64,000 nt of DNA from Ochotona curzoniae (lineage: Eukaryota; Chordata; Mammalia; Lagomorpha; Ochotonidae), in assembly GCF_017591425.1 (NCBI RefSeq), contig NW_024467083.1, positions 14,189,001 through 14,253,000 of the forward strand, written 5' to 3'. The notes below the pieces were generated by a model, which had not been told where the DNA came from, did no database searches, and saw nothing but the letters and a program-made list of their open reading frames with translations. Both the position numbers and the translations under genes were made by a program. This document shows positions 33,829 through 45,254 of this stretch, piece after piece; within the stretch, counting starts at the first letter, position 1; each line of letters opens with the position of its first letter.

Positions 33829-34054
33829 TTCCTTTAGCTATTGCTTATGTCCTTTAACCATTCTAGGATTCAATACAGGATCTTAGGTTACATTTAATTG
33901 TCACTAAGGATCCTCTTGGCTGAGACAATTTCACAAATGCTCTCAATTTTCATTATCTTGATTATTTTGAGGAATCCTAATGAAGCATTTTTCAGGACGC
34001 ATCTCTATCTGATTTTTACCTCACACTTTTTCTCATATCTAGACTAGGGCTATT

Positions 34055-34205
34055 TTGTTTTTAATTTAAGTTTTTAGTTTCAAATTTTGAAGTTTATGGT
34101 ACAATTCTGCAGAATCTATGATCCCCCTCCCAATTCCCAACCCCAACTGATTTCCCCGTATCGTTACAGTCGTATAGGCCTTCACAAGGAGTTCTATCTC
34201 ACCCC
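34055..34205 (-). mobile_element. L1 3' UTR fragment, minus strand
   Basis: 'TTTATGGTACAATTCTGCAG', 'ATCCCCCTCCCAATTCCCAA' and 'CCCGTATCGTTACAGTCGTA' parallel the 1345 copy (T-rich, C-rich block, ATCATTACTACAGTATAG). Confidence 0.5.
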
Positions 34206-34261
34206 GAACAAGGACCACATTTATGTATGACTTCCTCACCTTTCAAATAAACCTTGTAAAC

Positions 34262-34375
34262 TAATAATAATTGGAAAATAAGTGAAATTGAGACTTGAAT
34301 CCAAGAACTCTGATATTGAATGTTTGTATAGTATGTAATGTGCTAACTATTGTGCCAAATACCTACCCTCATTAG
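34262..34375 (-). mobile_element. CSINE head fragment, minus strand
   Basis: 'GAGACTTGAATCCAAGAACT', 'CTGATATTGAATG' and 'GTGCTAACTATTGTGCCAAA' match the reverse complement of an old CSINE head. Confidence 0.6.
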
Positions 34376-34379
34376 GATT

Positions 34380-35145
34380 ATTAATTGTACATTTCTAAGT
34401 TCTATCCTTTATTGAATGTTTTTATGAATAATTAGCACTGATTTCCATATTTTTTTCAGCTTGGGTTAATATCTCAGTAAAATAATTAAAGCATTATTTG
34501 TAGATACATCAAGACACTTGTTTTCTTAATATAGTTTCAACTGTGAGCCACATCCACGCTCATGTACTTATTTTTCATTCCTTTTTGAACAATTTTTAAA
34601 ATAATTTGTTTATTCTTTGACTCAGTGATTAGATAAAAATGTTCCTTGAGGTATACAGTTAATTTTTTTCAGCATTTTTCTTCCAAGGTTTTGAAGTGTG
34701 ATCAGAATTTATGACTGACAACTTTGTTGCAATATTCTTTGAATCAGGCAATAGTTAATTTTTCAATGTCCTATGATAAGGAGGGGAAACAAACAAGCAT
34801 TTTTGAGTATGTGTAATACACAGTTCTGTCATGACATACATTTACATAAGCTTTTATTTTCACTCTACTGCTTCAACGTCGGCCTTCCTGTCACTCCTCT
34901 GGTACATGAGGCATGATTGGGCCCTAGTTCCTTTGCACCTGCTGTAGTTTCCAGGCAGGGATCCTTCCTTCCAAAATAAGCATGTCAGTCAATCAATTTA
35001 TCTGCCAACATGGCCAAAGAATATAATGACACCTTAAACAAAAGTTCCATATGCTATAGTAACAAATCTTAATTTCAGGGGTTTGTTAACCATGTAAAAT
35101 GTTAGTACATGATATTATAAAATTGATATTTATTCTTCAAGAATT
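34380..35145. other. Repeat-poor AT-rich DNA
   Basis: Nothing recognised. Confidence 0.3.
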
Positions 35146-35149
35146 TCAC

Positions 35150-35575
35150 TTAATTTTTTAAAATTAATTACATTGCATTATGTGACACAGTTTTACGCAC
35201 GGGGATTCCCTTCACCCCTCCCCAAACCCTTCTTCCATGGTGGAGTCCTCCACCTTGCTGCAGTGCCACAGTTCAAGTTCAGTTGAGATTCTTTCATTGC
35301 AAGCATATACCAAACATAGAGTCCAGCATCTTATTGTCCAGATAAGTTCAATGGCTTCTGGGGGAGACCATCTCTGGTCTGAATGTAGAGCCAACAGAGT
35401 ATCATCCCGATCAATTAAAAGCCCCAACAAAATATCAGCAACAATATACAATATTATGGAATTAATTGACATGGTATTGAGTAACCAATATGTTAAAAAA
35501 AAATTGCAAGTTCTTAACCACATCCTGTGACTTCTTCATTGACATTTCAATTTTAGTTTACATACAACCTTGTTC
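35150..35575 (-). mobile_element. L1 3' UTR, minus strand, best copy
   Basis: On the minus strand it reads from 'GTAAACTAAAATTGAAATGT' and 'CACAGGATGTGGTTAAGAAC' through 'GGACAATAAGATGCTGGACT' and 'AAGGTGGAGGACTCCACCAT' to the G-rich tract and 'GTGTCACATAATGCAATGTA'. It matches the plus-strand end at 46195 and the inverted copy at 56760-57340. A 103-codon frame stays open through it on the minus strand. Confidence 0.65.
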
Positions 35576-35579
35576 TATA

Positions 35580-36280
35580 CACCTTAAAATGGCTATGAAA
35601 TTTCACGTAATTTTTCAAGTACATACTTTTTGACTTGATTATTGCCACTAATATTTGTATTTGACATATGAGTGGTATGTATATAAAATCCATCATCATT
35701 ATTTGATGAAATTATGGCATATGAAATTACCATGAGCATTGAAGTAGAAAATAATGATATCCATTAATCCTAAAATGTATAAACCAAATCATAAATCTCC
35801 TCAATAATTCAATGATGTCCTTTCAATATTCTTTCTTTAACAAAAGGGAAGACAAGGTTGAAACGTGTGAAAATACTTGCTTTGAGGCCACCCTACTTAC
35901 AGCTGCTAAACCAGGAATTTCAATTCTATTGTCCTGATTTGTGAGCCAGAGCCTCCTACATCATACTATAATATTCTCTAGTGCTGCCAGTATCTGGATT
36001 CTCTGTATTGGGCTGGAGCCAGAAACTAAACCATTTGGTGAACTGATGCTAGATCAGGCACTTGAAAACTGGCATGTTCCATGCATCCCCCTAATGAACT
36101 GCAAGGTTATGAAGTTGGTATAAATAAATTTTAGCAAGTTGGTATATGCAAATACAAGCCCATGGTCATGAGTAATCTTAGTGTGTTTCCATTCATGATC
36201 TAAGCTATCTGTCTGTTCCATTTCATTCCCCCCACCCCCCCAAAGACTGGTGAACCTTAATCTTAAGAATTGAAGGATTA
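35580..36280. other. No recognisable feature
   Basis: AT-rich, then less degenerate at 35940-36110. A short plus frame (35941-36123) matches no family I know. Confidence 0.3.
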
Positions 36281-36281
36281 T

Positions 36282-36620
36282 GGGCCCAGCGCGGTGGCAC
36301 AAGAGGTTAACGTCCTCGCCTTGCACGCCCCAGGATCCCATGTGGGCGCTGGTTCTAATCCCAGCGGCCCCGCTTCCCTTCCAGCTCCCTGCCTGTGGCC
36401 TGGGAAAGCAGTCGAGGATGGCCCAAAGCTTTGGGACCCTGCACCCGCGTGGGAGACCCGGAAAAGGCTCCTGGCTTCGGATCGGCATAGTATCGGCCCG
36501 TTGCGCTCACTTGGGGAGTGAATCATCGGACGGAAGATCTTCCTCTCTGTCTCTCCTCTCTGTATATCCGCCTTTCCAATGAAAAAATAATAAAAATAAA
36601 TCTTTAAAAAAAAAAAAGAG
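36282..36620 (+). mobile_element. CSINE, best-preserved copy, plus strand, perfect TSD
   Basis: Head 'GGGCCCAGCGCGGTGGCACA', A box then 'GTCCTCGCCTTGCACGC', B box 'GGTTCTAATCCCAGCGG', 'GTGGCCTGGGAAAGCAGTCG', 'GCACCCGCGTGGGAGACCCG', 'GAGTGAATCATCGGACGGAA', tail to 36618. TTGAAGGATT at 36270-36279 is repeated exactly at 36621-36630. Many CpGs survive, so it is the youngest-looking copy. Four overlapping ORFs on both strands are SINE read-through. Confidence 0.97.
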
Positions 36621-36857
36621 TTGAAGGATTCAGGTCCGTTACACCTTCTCTAGCTGCTTCCTGCTTACTAGGGACTTGTCTATACGGGGTTCAGAGCTCT
36701 CTCTGCATCCTATCTAGTGATTCCGTCCCACAAGCCGGGGAATTTACAGACAGTGCTAACGATTGTGTCCACTCAGATCACTGAAAAATATTTGACTTCT
36801 ATAACAAACAAGTTTATTAGTAAGCAGGAGAAAAACTGGAGCGAAACCGGTTATAGA

Positions 36858-37035
36858 TGGAGTGCTGTTTAAGAAATGGCTAAAGTCTTCTCATTGAATG
36901 TACCAGAATCCCATCAGTGCAGCTCTGGCCGATCACTTGGGGAGTGAATCATCGGACAGAAGATCTTCCTCTCTGTCTCTTCTCCTCTCTATATATCTGA
37001 CTTTGCAATAAAAATAAACAAATCTTTAAACATGT
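36858..37035 (+). mobile_element. Internally deleted CSINE, plus strand
   Basis: The head region 'GGCTAAAGTCTTCTCATTGA' and 'CCAGAATCCCATC' joins directly to the 3' part 'GCAGCTCTGGCCGATCACTT' and 'GGGGAGTGAATCATCGGACA', then the tail 'TTTGCAATAAAAATAAACAA'. About 150-170 bp of body is missing. Confidence 0.8.
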
Positions 37036-37039
37036 GTGG

Positions 37040-37860
37040 GGATTGTATTTTATTATTTCACAATTACTATGTAATAATGTATAGCATTTGTGGAGTTTGT
37101 AAAAAAAAAATTTAGCTTCAGCTTGGAGACATTTAATATCCCTTTCAGTGAGCAGTCTATTGTTACATTATGAGTGAAACATTTGATTAATCTTTGCATA
37201 GGCACCCCAGTGTGCTATAAGTATATATCCGATGGTTAGTTGGTTGTTTATGGTTATTTTAACCAGTGTCCATAGACTTGGTTACTTTTCATAGAAGTTG
37301 GCTGAAGAGTAGGCCAAATTATCTAAAGCAATTAACAGGTTTTTAAAAATTATTTTCAATATCTTCTAATATTAAACTGTAAGATCTTGCTAAGAAGTTC
37401 TAAAAACCTCAGCTTCCAGAAAGGATCAAGAGAAGAGATAGGGAAAATTGTGTTTCTCTTAACGTGTAACAGCTTTAATATGTCAAAGGTAAATATTTAT
37501 CTGTCATTTTGCCTTTTGGAAAGATATTTGAAGTCTTGGATTAGTTCATAAGAGGAGGGAGAGTTATTGTTAGGTATGCATGTTTATGTTCCTATACTTT
37601 GCAAAGGATTCAACCGGCAAAGGTAGCTTTATAGAGAGCAGGCCACACAGCTCTGGGCTCTGGGCCCTGAAACTGGAAATCCTCATTAGCTTGAAGCCAC
37701 TGGGAAATGATAACATGGGCTATTTGCTGATGTTCAAACACACCGGTTGGGCCATCTCCCTAATCCCTCGTCTGCCCTGGCCCAGTGCACATAGGTACAC
37801 CTTAGGCAGGTGCAGCCTTCAATTTCACGATATCCCTGCTTCCTGATGATGTGAACAGTT
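37040..37860. other. Repeat-poor DNA, GC-richer at 37600-37850
   Basis: No repeat recognised. The 88-residue plus frame at 37580-37846 has no domain I know and no visible gene structure around it. Confidence 0.3.
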
Positions 37861-37861
37861 C

Positions 37862-37995
37862 ATTGGAAATACTTGGTGACGGCCCAAGTGCTTGGATTTA
37901 TGGCTACTGCAGGAGACTCCAATGGAGTCCCAAGCTCCTGGCTTGGATCTGGCCTATTCCTGGCTGTGGCAGACATTTCAGACATTTCTTGTTCA
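37862..37995 (+). mobile_element. CSINE internal fragment, plus strand
   Basis: 'GACGGCCCAAGTGCTTGGAT', 'GTCCCAAGCTCCTGGCTTGG' and 'CCTGGCTGTGGCAGACATTT' match the CSINE middle; head and tail are absent. Confidence 0.6.
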
Positions 37996-38473
37996 TTTGT
38001 TTTAACGTTATTCACATAAAATAACATTGTAATTCATCTGGTAGATATGATTCTAAGATAAGACACATGACATAAGAATTGTAAATTTCAAAAAAAAAAA
38101 AATAAAGACAACTGAAACTAGTGAAAATGGCATGAATTTTTCCAGTGTGAATTTTTGTAATTCAGCCTAAAGAGATAATAAAATGAAGTACTTGATCCAA
38201 TTCTTTATTTTCAGTTGAAGTATTTTTTCCTGCACATATAACATGAATACTGTATACTCCTAAATCACCTTTAGCCATCTCGAAGACATTTTTTAAAAAG
38301 TGACATAGCATTTGCATGAACTAACTATTCCAGGTAAAGACCAAGACACTTGAGAAAGTGGTTCCTAAACTTCTTTCCTTGTAAGTTGCAAACCACTATA
38401 GAAATAAAGATTTCCAGAGAGGAAGTGCCTGTTTTTGATTCAGTTTGAAAGAAGTAGAGGTATTTTTTCTTTT

Positions 38474-38804
38474 CTTTTTTAGAAATTTATTTTATTTTCA
38501 TTGGAAAGCCAGATCCACAGAGAGAGAGAGAGATAGAAAGAGAGCAAGATCGTCCATCTTTCTGTTTCACAGGCCAAGTGGTTCCAATGGCCTAAGCTGA
38601 GCCGATGTGAAGCCAGGAGCCAGGAGCTTTTCCTGTCTCCCTTGCAGGTTTAGGGTTCCAAATATGCGGGGCATCCTCTACTGCTTTCCCACAAGTAAAG
38701 ACATGGATGGAAAGTGAAACAGTTAGGATACTAATTGGTGCCTATATGGGATCCTGATGCATGAAAGGTAAGGATTTAGCCACTAGGCTTGTGTATTGGG
38801 CCCA
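38474..38804 (-). mobile_element. CSINE, full length, minus strand
   Basis: 'TTTATTTTATTTTCATTGGA', 'GTGAAGCCAGGAGCCAGGAG', 'GGATACTAATTGGTGCCTAT', and head 'GCCACTAGGCTTGTGTATTG'. Confidence 0.92.
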
Positions 38805-39930
38805 AAATATGTTTTTCTTAAGACTTTGCAAAAATGATTTGAATGGTTGTAGAATTATCACTTATGAAGAATGGCTAGAAGATGTTTCTCTCAGTATTTT
38901 GTAGTTTTATAAATCGTATATTGCCTTCTACAATTTGAATTATAAAAAGTATACATGTGACATTCAAAGTAAAAGAAAAAACGTTTTATGTAAAAAAAGA
39001 TACAAAATGTGTCCTATTGAAAAAATGACGCATAAGCTTTAAAAAAGTGACAAAACAAACATCTTTTAGTTCCATTTTTCTAAATAATTTTTAAGTCTCC
39101 TGATACACTAAGAAATATTATATAATGGTAGTGGAAATACTTAATTTAATTTGATCCTTCTTTTAGACCATGATTACAATCTATTTTCTATTTGTTTTAA
39201 ATACATTTGTGGAGTAACGGTCTTTGGACAAATATTTTACTAGTCTAAACTGACAAAACCACATTACTTGAAAAATACTTCAAATTTGTCTTCACAGAAG
39301 CAATGATAGCTGAATTGTATTTCATGAGTCTATATCTAATTTGAAATACTCTTGTGCATTGAAGCATCACTTAAGACCACCATCAATCCTCTTAACATTA
39401 CAGGACTTCGAAAAAATATTCTGCTTTCTCCAGTACATATTTAACAAGAAAAGAGCAGCTATTGAATGTGTACTTAACTGATGAAGAAGAGAGCTGTTAT
39501 TAAGAAAGAGTGTAATTGAAATGTAAGTGATTGAAGCATAACAAAAAAAAATTACTGGGAAAGCCTTTTATCACTTCAGTGAAGAATTTAATCTAAGCTT
39601 AAATTGCTTCCTATAATTTCTGTATATAAGCATTCGCTCACTCTGTCACACAAAGCATTTGTGATGTCTAAGTTACAGCATGAGGTAATAGCACTGTGAC
39701 ATTTCGAGCTCTTCAAGGTTTGTCAAGCACAGTTATTATGTTTACTGGGATTCTCTCACCTGCCTTACTCAGGCGCCTGATTCACACCCACAATTGAAAT
39801 CTATACAGTCTGTGGCACTAGCATAAAAAGAGTGTGTCAAAATGCTTCTGTTAAGGACACTCAGATACTCTCCTTTCCTTAATGATCAAAGTGAGCACGA
39901 ATAACAAGAAATTAGGTCTTTTTTTTTTTT
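38805..39930. other. Repeat-poor stretch; 39380-39900 CNE-like
   Basis: No element recognised. The latter half has complex composition and is listed as a candidate conserved noncoding element. Confidence 0.35.
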
Positions 39931-39934
39931 TTTG

Positions 39935-40290
39935 CATTTTGTTTTTCGCCATGCTCTTTTGAATATTTCAAATGTATAAGGCAAATTGGAGACCGTTATG
40001 CTAAGGAAAATGAACCAATCCCAAAAGATCAGATATCACATGTTTGCTTGAATATAAGATAACTTCCAGAAAAATCTTGAGGCTGGTATGGATGGGGGTT
40101 GTTTTACTCATCTTTAGGAACGGCTCTTGCCTATTTCAAGATGCAGTTTTGTAGGGTTAAATCTGATTGTTTTTGCAGTGAATCCTTGCTGTACTTCCTA
40201 GTTATCTGTCTCTCCCAATAAGTTCTTGTGATTTGTTAACTGATCATCCATAACAGATGAATTGCTTGTAAAAGCTTGAGACTGTAAATG
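39935..40290 (+). mobile_element. Old L1M 3' UTR, plus strand
   Basis: 'GGAGACCGTTATGCTAAGGA', 'GATCAGATATCACATGTTTG' and 'GCTTGAATATAAGATAAC' match the canonical L1 3' region ('…ATTATGCTAAGTGAAATAAG…CACATGTTCTCA…'). Confidence 0.6.
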
Positions 40291-40634
40291 TCCATTTCAA
40301 CACCGCTTTGCTATATATCATAAATAATGAAAATCTAGTTATTAATTGTGACTCCTCCAGTGCCTCAAGAGTCATGCGCTGTCATCTATTACTACAGGAA
40401 ACTATTTTTATTCCTGTTTTACCATGTTATTTCAGAATATTTCAAGTTTATACTGCAAATATTGGGTGTAATTTTCATATACACCTTGCTCATTTTCTCA
40501 TATTAACTTCTCATATTAGTATAAATATCACAATCAAGGAGCACACATAGTCTGTCTTGTTCTGTCTTGCCCAAACTCCTTTTATCTCTCCCAGGCCTCT
40601 AATGCTCTAGGAATCAACATTCAGTGCTGAGATA

Positions 40635-40800
40635 TTTTTCTTTTTTTTTTTACTTTAAATGCCACAGATAAGAAAGAACATGGTATATGTCATTCACCAT
40701 GATATTTTCAAATTGCATACACATTTGTGAAAATACTATCCCAGTGTTAATGTATACTACATTTTCTTCATATACCCATCTTGGTATTTATTTTTATAGA
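40635..40800 (-). mobile_element. Old L1M 3' UTR, minus strand
   Basis: 'AGAAAGAACATGGTATATGT', 'TTAATGTATACTACATTTTC' and 'TTCATATACCCATCTTGG' match the reverse complement of the same L1 region found at 39935, so the two pieces face each other. Confidence 0.5.
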
Positions 40801-41200
40801 ATTTCTCTTTGTTGTGTTGTGTTTGGAAAAAAAAATGATATAAACATTTCCATTCCCTCAAGGTACAGTCCTGTTTCTACACATTTTTCACTTCTGAGGA
40901 GAAACACATTGAACTTTCTTTTCCCAAGTACACTACTCACGAGTAAAAGGAAGCAGAAGGTGATAAGTAGTTCAACACTCACACAACAGTACCTATTACA
41001 GTTTCATAAATAGCAACTTTCGTCAATACCACTAGCTTACATTCAAATGCACGTTGTGGCTGTTGTTCTCAAAAAAGTACTGGTTTTACAGTATTCATTG
41101 AAAATCTTCCCTGAACATGAGCTTCAGTCCTTCCCAGAAGGTGTAAATATCAGACATAGTGCTAGTCATCATTTTAAATACATGATATTCCATTTGTTTT

Positions 41201-41551
41201 TTAAGATTTATGATTTCTTTTTCTTTTTCTTTTTTATTGTGAAGTCAGAAAGTCAAATTTACAGAGAGGAGGAGAGACAGAGAGAAAGATCTTCTGTCCA
41301 CTGGTTCACACCCCAACTGGGTACCATGGACGGAGCTGGGCTGATCTGAAGCCAGGAGTGAAGAGCTTCTTCCGGGTCTCCCATGTGGGTTCAGGGTCCC
41401 AAGGCTTTGGGCCATTCGTGACTGCTCTCCCAGGCTACAAACAGGGAGCTGGAAGGGAAGTGGGGCAGCCAGGATATGAACCTTCGCTCATATGGGATCC
41501 TGGTGCATGCCAGGCAAGAACTTTAACCACTCGGCTACTACACTAAGCCCC
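41201..41551 (-). mobile_element. CSINE, full length, minus strand
   Basis: 'AGATTTATGATTTCTTTTTC', 'ACAGAGAGGAGGAGAGACAG', 'TCTTCCGGGTCTCCCATGTG', 'TCCCAAGGCTTTGGGCCATT', and head 'CTCGGCTACTACACTAAGCC'. Two plus-strand frames are read-through. Confidence 0.93.
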
Positions 41552-41953
41552 ATTTTGTCATTTTGATTCAGCATGATATCCTATAACTGCATATGCTCGC
41601 TTGGATACAAGAATTTCTAGACAACTTTTCTGTTTAATTAAAAATATGTTTAAGAGAATCAACATGATTATCAGTTGATTTATTGTTATTTGACCTTCTA
41701 TTCTTAGCACTCTATCATGACATATAATTAGATATCTAAAACTTAATGTTCAAGCAACACTTAAATGACCAGGATGTTTTTCTCCTTTGGTCTTTCTGAT
41801 TTTTAAATCATAATTTTTTTTTTACCAAATGTTTTTTCCCTTGAAATTATGTTATAAAGTATATTTGACTAATAGAAAAAATAATAATGTATTTGGTGTT
41901 TGCAGATGCTTTTCTCAAATGCATTTATGCAAATTAATCACTTTAAAACTTTA

Positions 41954-42093
41954 TTTGTGATATATATATATCACAAACCCATAGAAGATTGGTAAATATT
42001 GTATACTTATAATATTATAGACATATAATATTACCAATATATACATATAATATTATATGTCTATAATATTTACCAATCTTCTATGGTTTGTGA
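41954..42093. repeat. AT-rich compound palindrome (cruciform-capable)
   Basis: Three nested or overlapping inverted repeats. First, a perfect 24-bp palindrome at 41954-41977 (TTTGTGATATAT/ATATATCACAAA). Second, outer arms of 30 and 29 nt at 41971-42000 and 42065-42093, paired with a single bulged C. Third, perfect 23-bp inner arms at 42011-42033 and 42048-42070 around a 14-nt loop. No ORF or known transposon termini are present. Confidence 0.9.
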
Positions 42094-42544
42094 TTCATTT
42101 TTATTTTGCACAGCTATTTGGCAATTATAGGTCTGCAGTACTGCCTTCTAGTTGTGTATGTCCCAATATAAGCCTATATACTGATCTATTTCTTTTAGTG
42201 AATTTGCCATTACTAAGTAATCAAGGAATGGAAATAGCATAAGCAACACTCACAACTGCCTGTGACAATTCATGTATAATATTTGATTTCTTTTCCCCAT
42301 GCCTACAATAGTGTGCAAAGCTGAACCAGAGGACTTACCTAAACTAGACCTGTTTCCATCAGAGAGCACAACGTAGAGTTTGGATTCTATATCCAGATTC
42401 ACTTCACCAATAATGCTCAAACTGTTTTAAGAAGGAAACTTTTATACTAAATTCTACATTTCTTATAATTTTTGATAAACAAAATATAATTATATACATT
42501 GAATTTACCTTTAATAGATGTAATAAGTAATCAAAATTTAAAAT

Positions 42545-42890
42545 AATTTTATGTTCTCTCAAGATCATGTTCTTCAGTTGCGTTGCTTTTTATGCAAATG
42601 ATAGAATCTCATTATCTTTTTATAGCTGAATAATTTGTGTCTGTGTGAGACACAAATTTTCAGTATCCAGTCTTCTGATGATTATGCTTGGGTTGATTCC
42701 ATGTTTTGACTACCGCAAACAATCTTGGTGCTGCTACAAAAATCATGGTGAAAATATATTTCTTGTTATGTATCTATGTGTTTTGAGCATATACCAAGTA
42801 GGTTTTTTTTTTTTTTCGGTCTTGAGAGTAACTGTATTCCCCAATCAACTATTATACATTTCCTGAACAACCAAAAGAGGTAAACTCATT
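42545..42890 (-). mobile_element. Old L1M 3' UTR, minus strand
   Basis: 'TTTTATGCAAATGATAGAAT', 'CTTTTTATAGCTGAATAATT', 'GGTTGATTCCATGTTTTGAC' and 'AACAATCTTGGTGCTGCTAC' match the reverse complement of the canonical L1 3' region in order. Confidence 0.7.
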
Positions 42891-42929
42891 ATAAAGTAAT
42901 GATAGACTGAGAAAGGGTAATTACTCTGA

Positions 42930-43510
42930 TTTGATTAATATGCATTGTGCTTTTCAATTTAAATATCACTGCCAAACCAGAAAAAAATAAGATGAAGAAA
43001 GAACAAACAGAATTAAGAAAATGTCCACAAAGTATGCATTTGATAAAGATTGATAACCAGAAATAGGAAAGGGGTCAAAAAATTCAATAGGAACAAAATA
43101 AACTTAAAAAAAGAAACAAAGGATATTACATTTTTTCTAAATAATAAGTGAAAATGTTCAATAAGAATATTATACCCTGCTCCAGATCACTATCTCTCAG
43201 GAAATTGCAAATGAAACTGCAGTGAGATATCATCCGAAGTCCATGAAGTCAGATTCTGAAAACAATCTCTGCATTTCTGTGCTTATCACAGCCTAATTAA
43301 CAACAATAAAGATAGGGAATCAACCTATACATTCATCAGTTTATGGCTAAATGAAGAAAATGAGGACTACCAGCATAATAGAATACTAATCATTAAAAAG
43401 TGAAACCCTTAATATTGTAAGAAAATATATAAACTTGTAAATCATTACACTAATTGAGGTCACACCAAAAAAGATAAATTCCATGTCTTCCACTATTTGA
43501 GGAAGTCAAC
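42930..43510 (+). mobile_element. Old L1M ORF2 end to 3' UTR, plus strand
   Basis: 'TTGATAACCAGAAATAGGAA', 'GAAATTGCAAATGAAACTGC', 'AGTGAGATATCATCCGAAGT', 'GATAGGGAATCAACCTATAC' and 'GGCTAAATGAAGAAAATGAG' match sense L1 in order. It starts ~40-70 bp after the opposing minus-strand L1M piece. Confidence 0.7.
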
Positions 43511-43514
43511 ATGT

Positions 43515-44848
43515 GGATATCACACTATTTGTAGTCTGTCTTCACTTCATTACATATTTCACATAACAGTAAATGAATCTTTCCTCACTTCAACAATTTC
43601 AGGTTATATGATAGTAATGTTGCTTCTTTTCAAGAAAATGGCATGTATGCATATGTCTATAATACCTATATGTGACTGAATATGGTAATATGCTAAGTCA
43701 CATTCTAGAAATAAAATGTTAATAGAAAAAATGATATGCTATAGTATGTTCATATCTATAATCATTAAATTGAAGCATTTAAACAATTTGTGAAATTAAT
43801 GAAAGAAAATCATTCTAAATAGTTAATGTTAGATAATTTAATGAGTGTGAATTAATGGTCCATGTAATTAGTGTTCAGTACTTGGCACCTGCATAGTAAT
43901 TGTTCTTAAAGAGTTTAATTAAATTTAACTTATTCTTTCTCTATTAAGAAAATAGTGCATGTAATGTACTTTCAGGACAACTTTGAGATACCTGAAAAGG
44001 TGATGACTGTATTGGGTTGTAAAAAAAAGATTATTTTGTTAAATGGTATCCTGATCATTTTTAAAATGAGAGAAAGTCACTAGCAGATTTGTAAACATTA
44101 TGTGCAAGTATCACATAGCTTTTTCTAAGTTACTTGAGCACTAATATTTTTAGTATTTGTCCCACTAATATCAAGAAAGGACTTACAGATAGATAGTCTT
44201 CTGCTCATGTTCATTCAGAAGAAATAAGAATAATGAGGGTATACATTTATGGATTATGTTTGATAATAAGAATGACTAAGAAGTTTTTAATTCATTTCCA
44301 TTCCTAATCTTGTCCCATGCCTGGCAGTGTGTGATCCAATCTTAAATATTGTTGCTCCTTTTCTGTTTCTTGGCTTATGGCATGGCTATACTCACTTGTA
44401 GTTTCTTCATATTGTAGCCATTGAAATATTTTGAAGCACAGTTTGGAATAAAAAGTGCATTATAAAAATTAGTAAAATATCATGTGAAACAAAAACAGAA
44501 AAAAAACAACATTATCTGCACCTAGCCTATATCAAAAATCTGAGATTCGTGTGCATTCTGCCTGTTCTTTTACAAATCAGGGTCAGATCATTTGTGATTA
44601 TTGCTGATTTGAGATTAGCTAATGTGATTAGCTGACTTGAGTTTCTAGCTTTCATTTCATTAACTGCTGTAGTCTAAAGTTAGAAACTTTCAATCAAACA
44701 TCTGTTTGTGGTGTCATATTTACCCTGGGAATATTACTCTTGTGATTAATTGTGTTTATGTCAATTGCTACACCATTTTATTCTGAAGTTATTTTCTATT
44801 CTTTTTCTTGAGAATCAATTATAATGATATCTAGAAACTTACAAATGC
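43515..44848. other. Repeat-poor AT-rich DNA
   Basis: Nothing recognised. 44540-44720 has runs such as GATTTGAGATTAGCTAATGT but no named element. Confidence 0.3.
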
Positions 44849-44849
44849 A

Positions 44850-45155
44850 TATTGATTTTTATTGGAAAGGCAGATCTACAGAAAGAAGAAAAAACAGAGA
44901 GAAAGACCATCCATCAACTTGTTCACTACAAATGTGGCCCCGATGGTAAGAGCTGAGTCCATTGGAACACACAGCCAGGAGACTATTCCAGGTCTTCCAT
45001 GTGGGTGCAGGGTCCCAAGGTTTATGAACCATCCTCAACTGCTTTCCCAGGCCATAGGTAAGGAGTTGGATGGGAAGTGGAGCAGTTGGGACAAAAAACG
45101 GGTTCCCAGTGCCTGAAGGCAGAGGATTGGCCGGTCCAGGCATTATACCAGACAC
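44850..45155 (-). mobile_element. CSINE, near full length, minus strand
   Basis: 'TTGATTTTTATTGGAAAGGC', 'CATGTGGGTGCAGGGTCCCA', 'CTGCTTTCCCAGGCCATAGG', with a diverged head at 45110-45155. Confidence 0.9.
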
Positions 45156-45160
45156 AGCTT

Positions 45161-45247
45161 CCTCCCTCCCTCTTTCCTTCCTTCCTTCCTTCCTTCCTTC
45201 CTTCCTTCCTTCCTTCCTTCCTTCCTTCCTTCCTTCCTTCCTTCCTT
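45161..45247. repeat. (CTTC)n microsatellite
   Basis: CTCC units then 18 or so CTTC units. On the minus strand this is (GAAG)n placed exactly at the A-tail of the next minus-strand CSINE fragment, so it probably expanded from that tail. Confidence 0.97.
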
Positions 45248-45254
45248 TTTTTTC

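Noticed and set aside
36054..36582. Cluster of ORFs on both strands (up to 144 aa)
   Set aside because: Read-through of the well-preserved CSINE at 36282; GC-rich SINE sequence has few stops in all frames.
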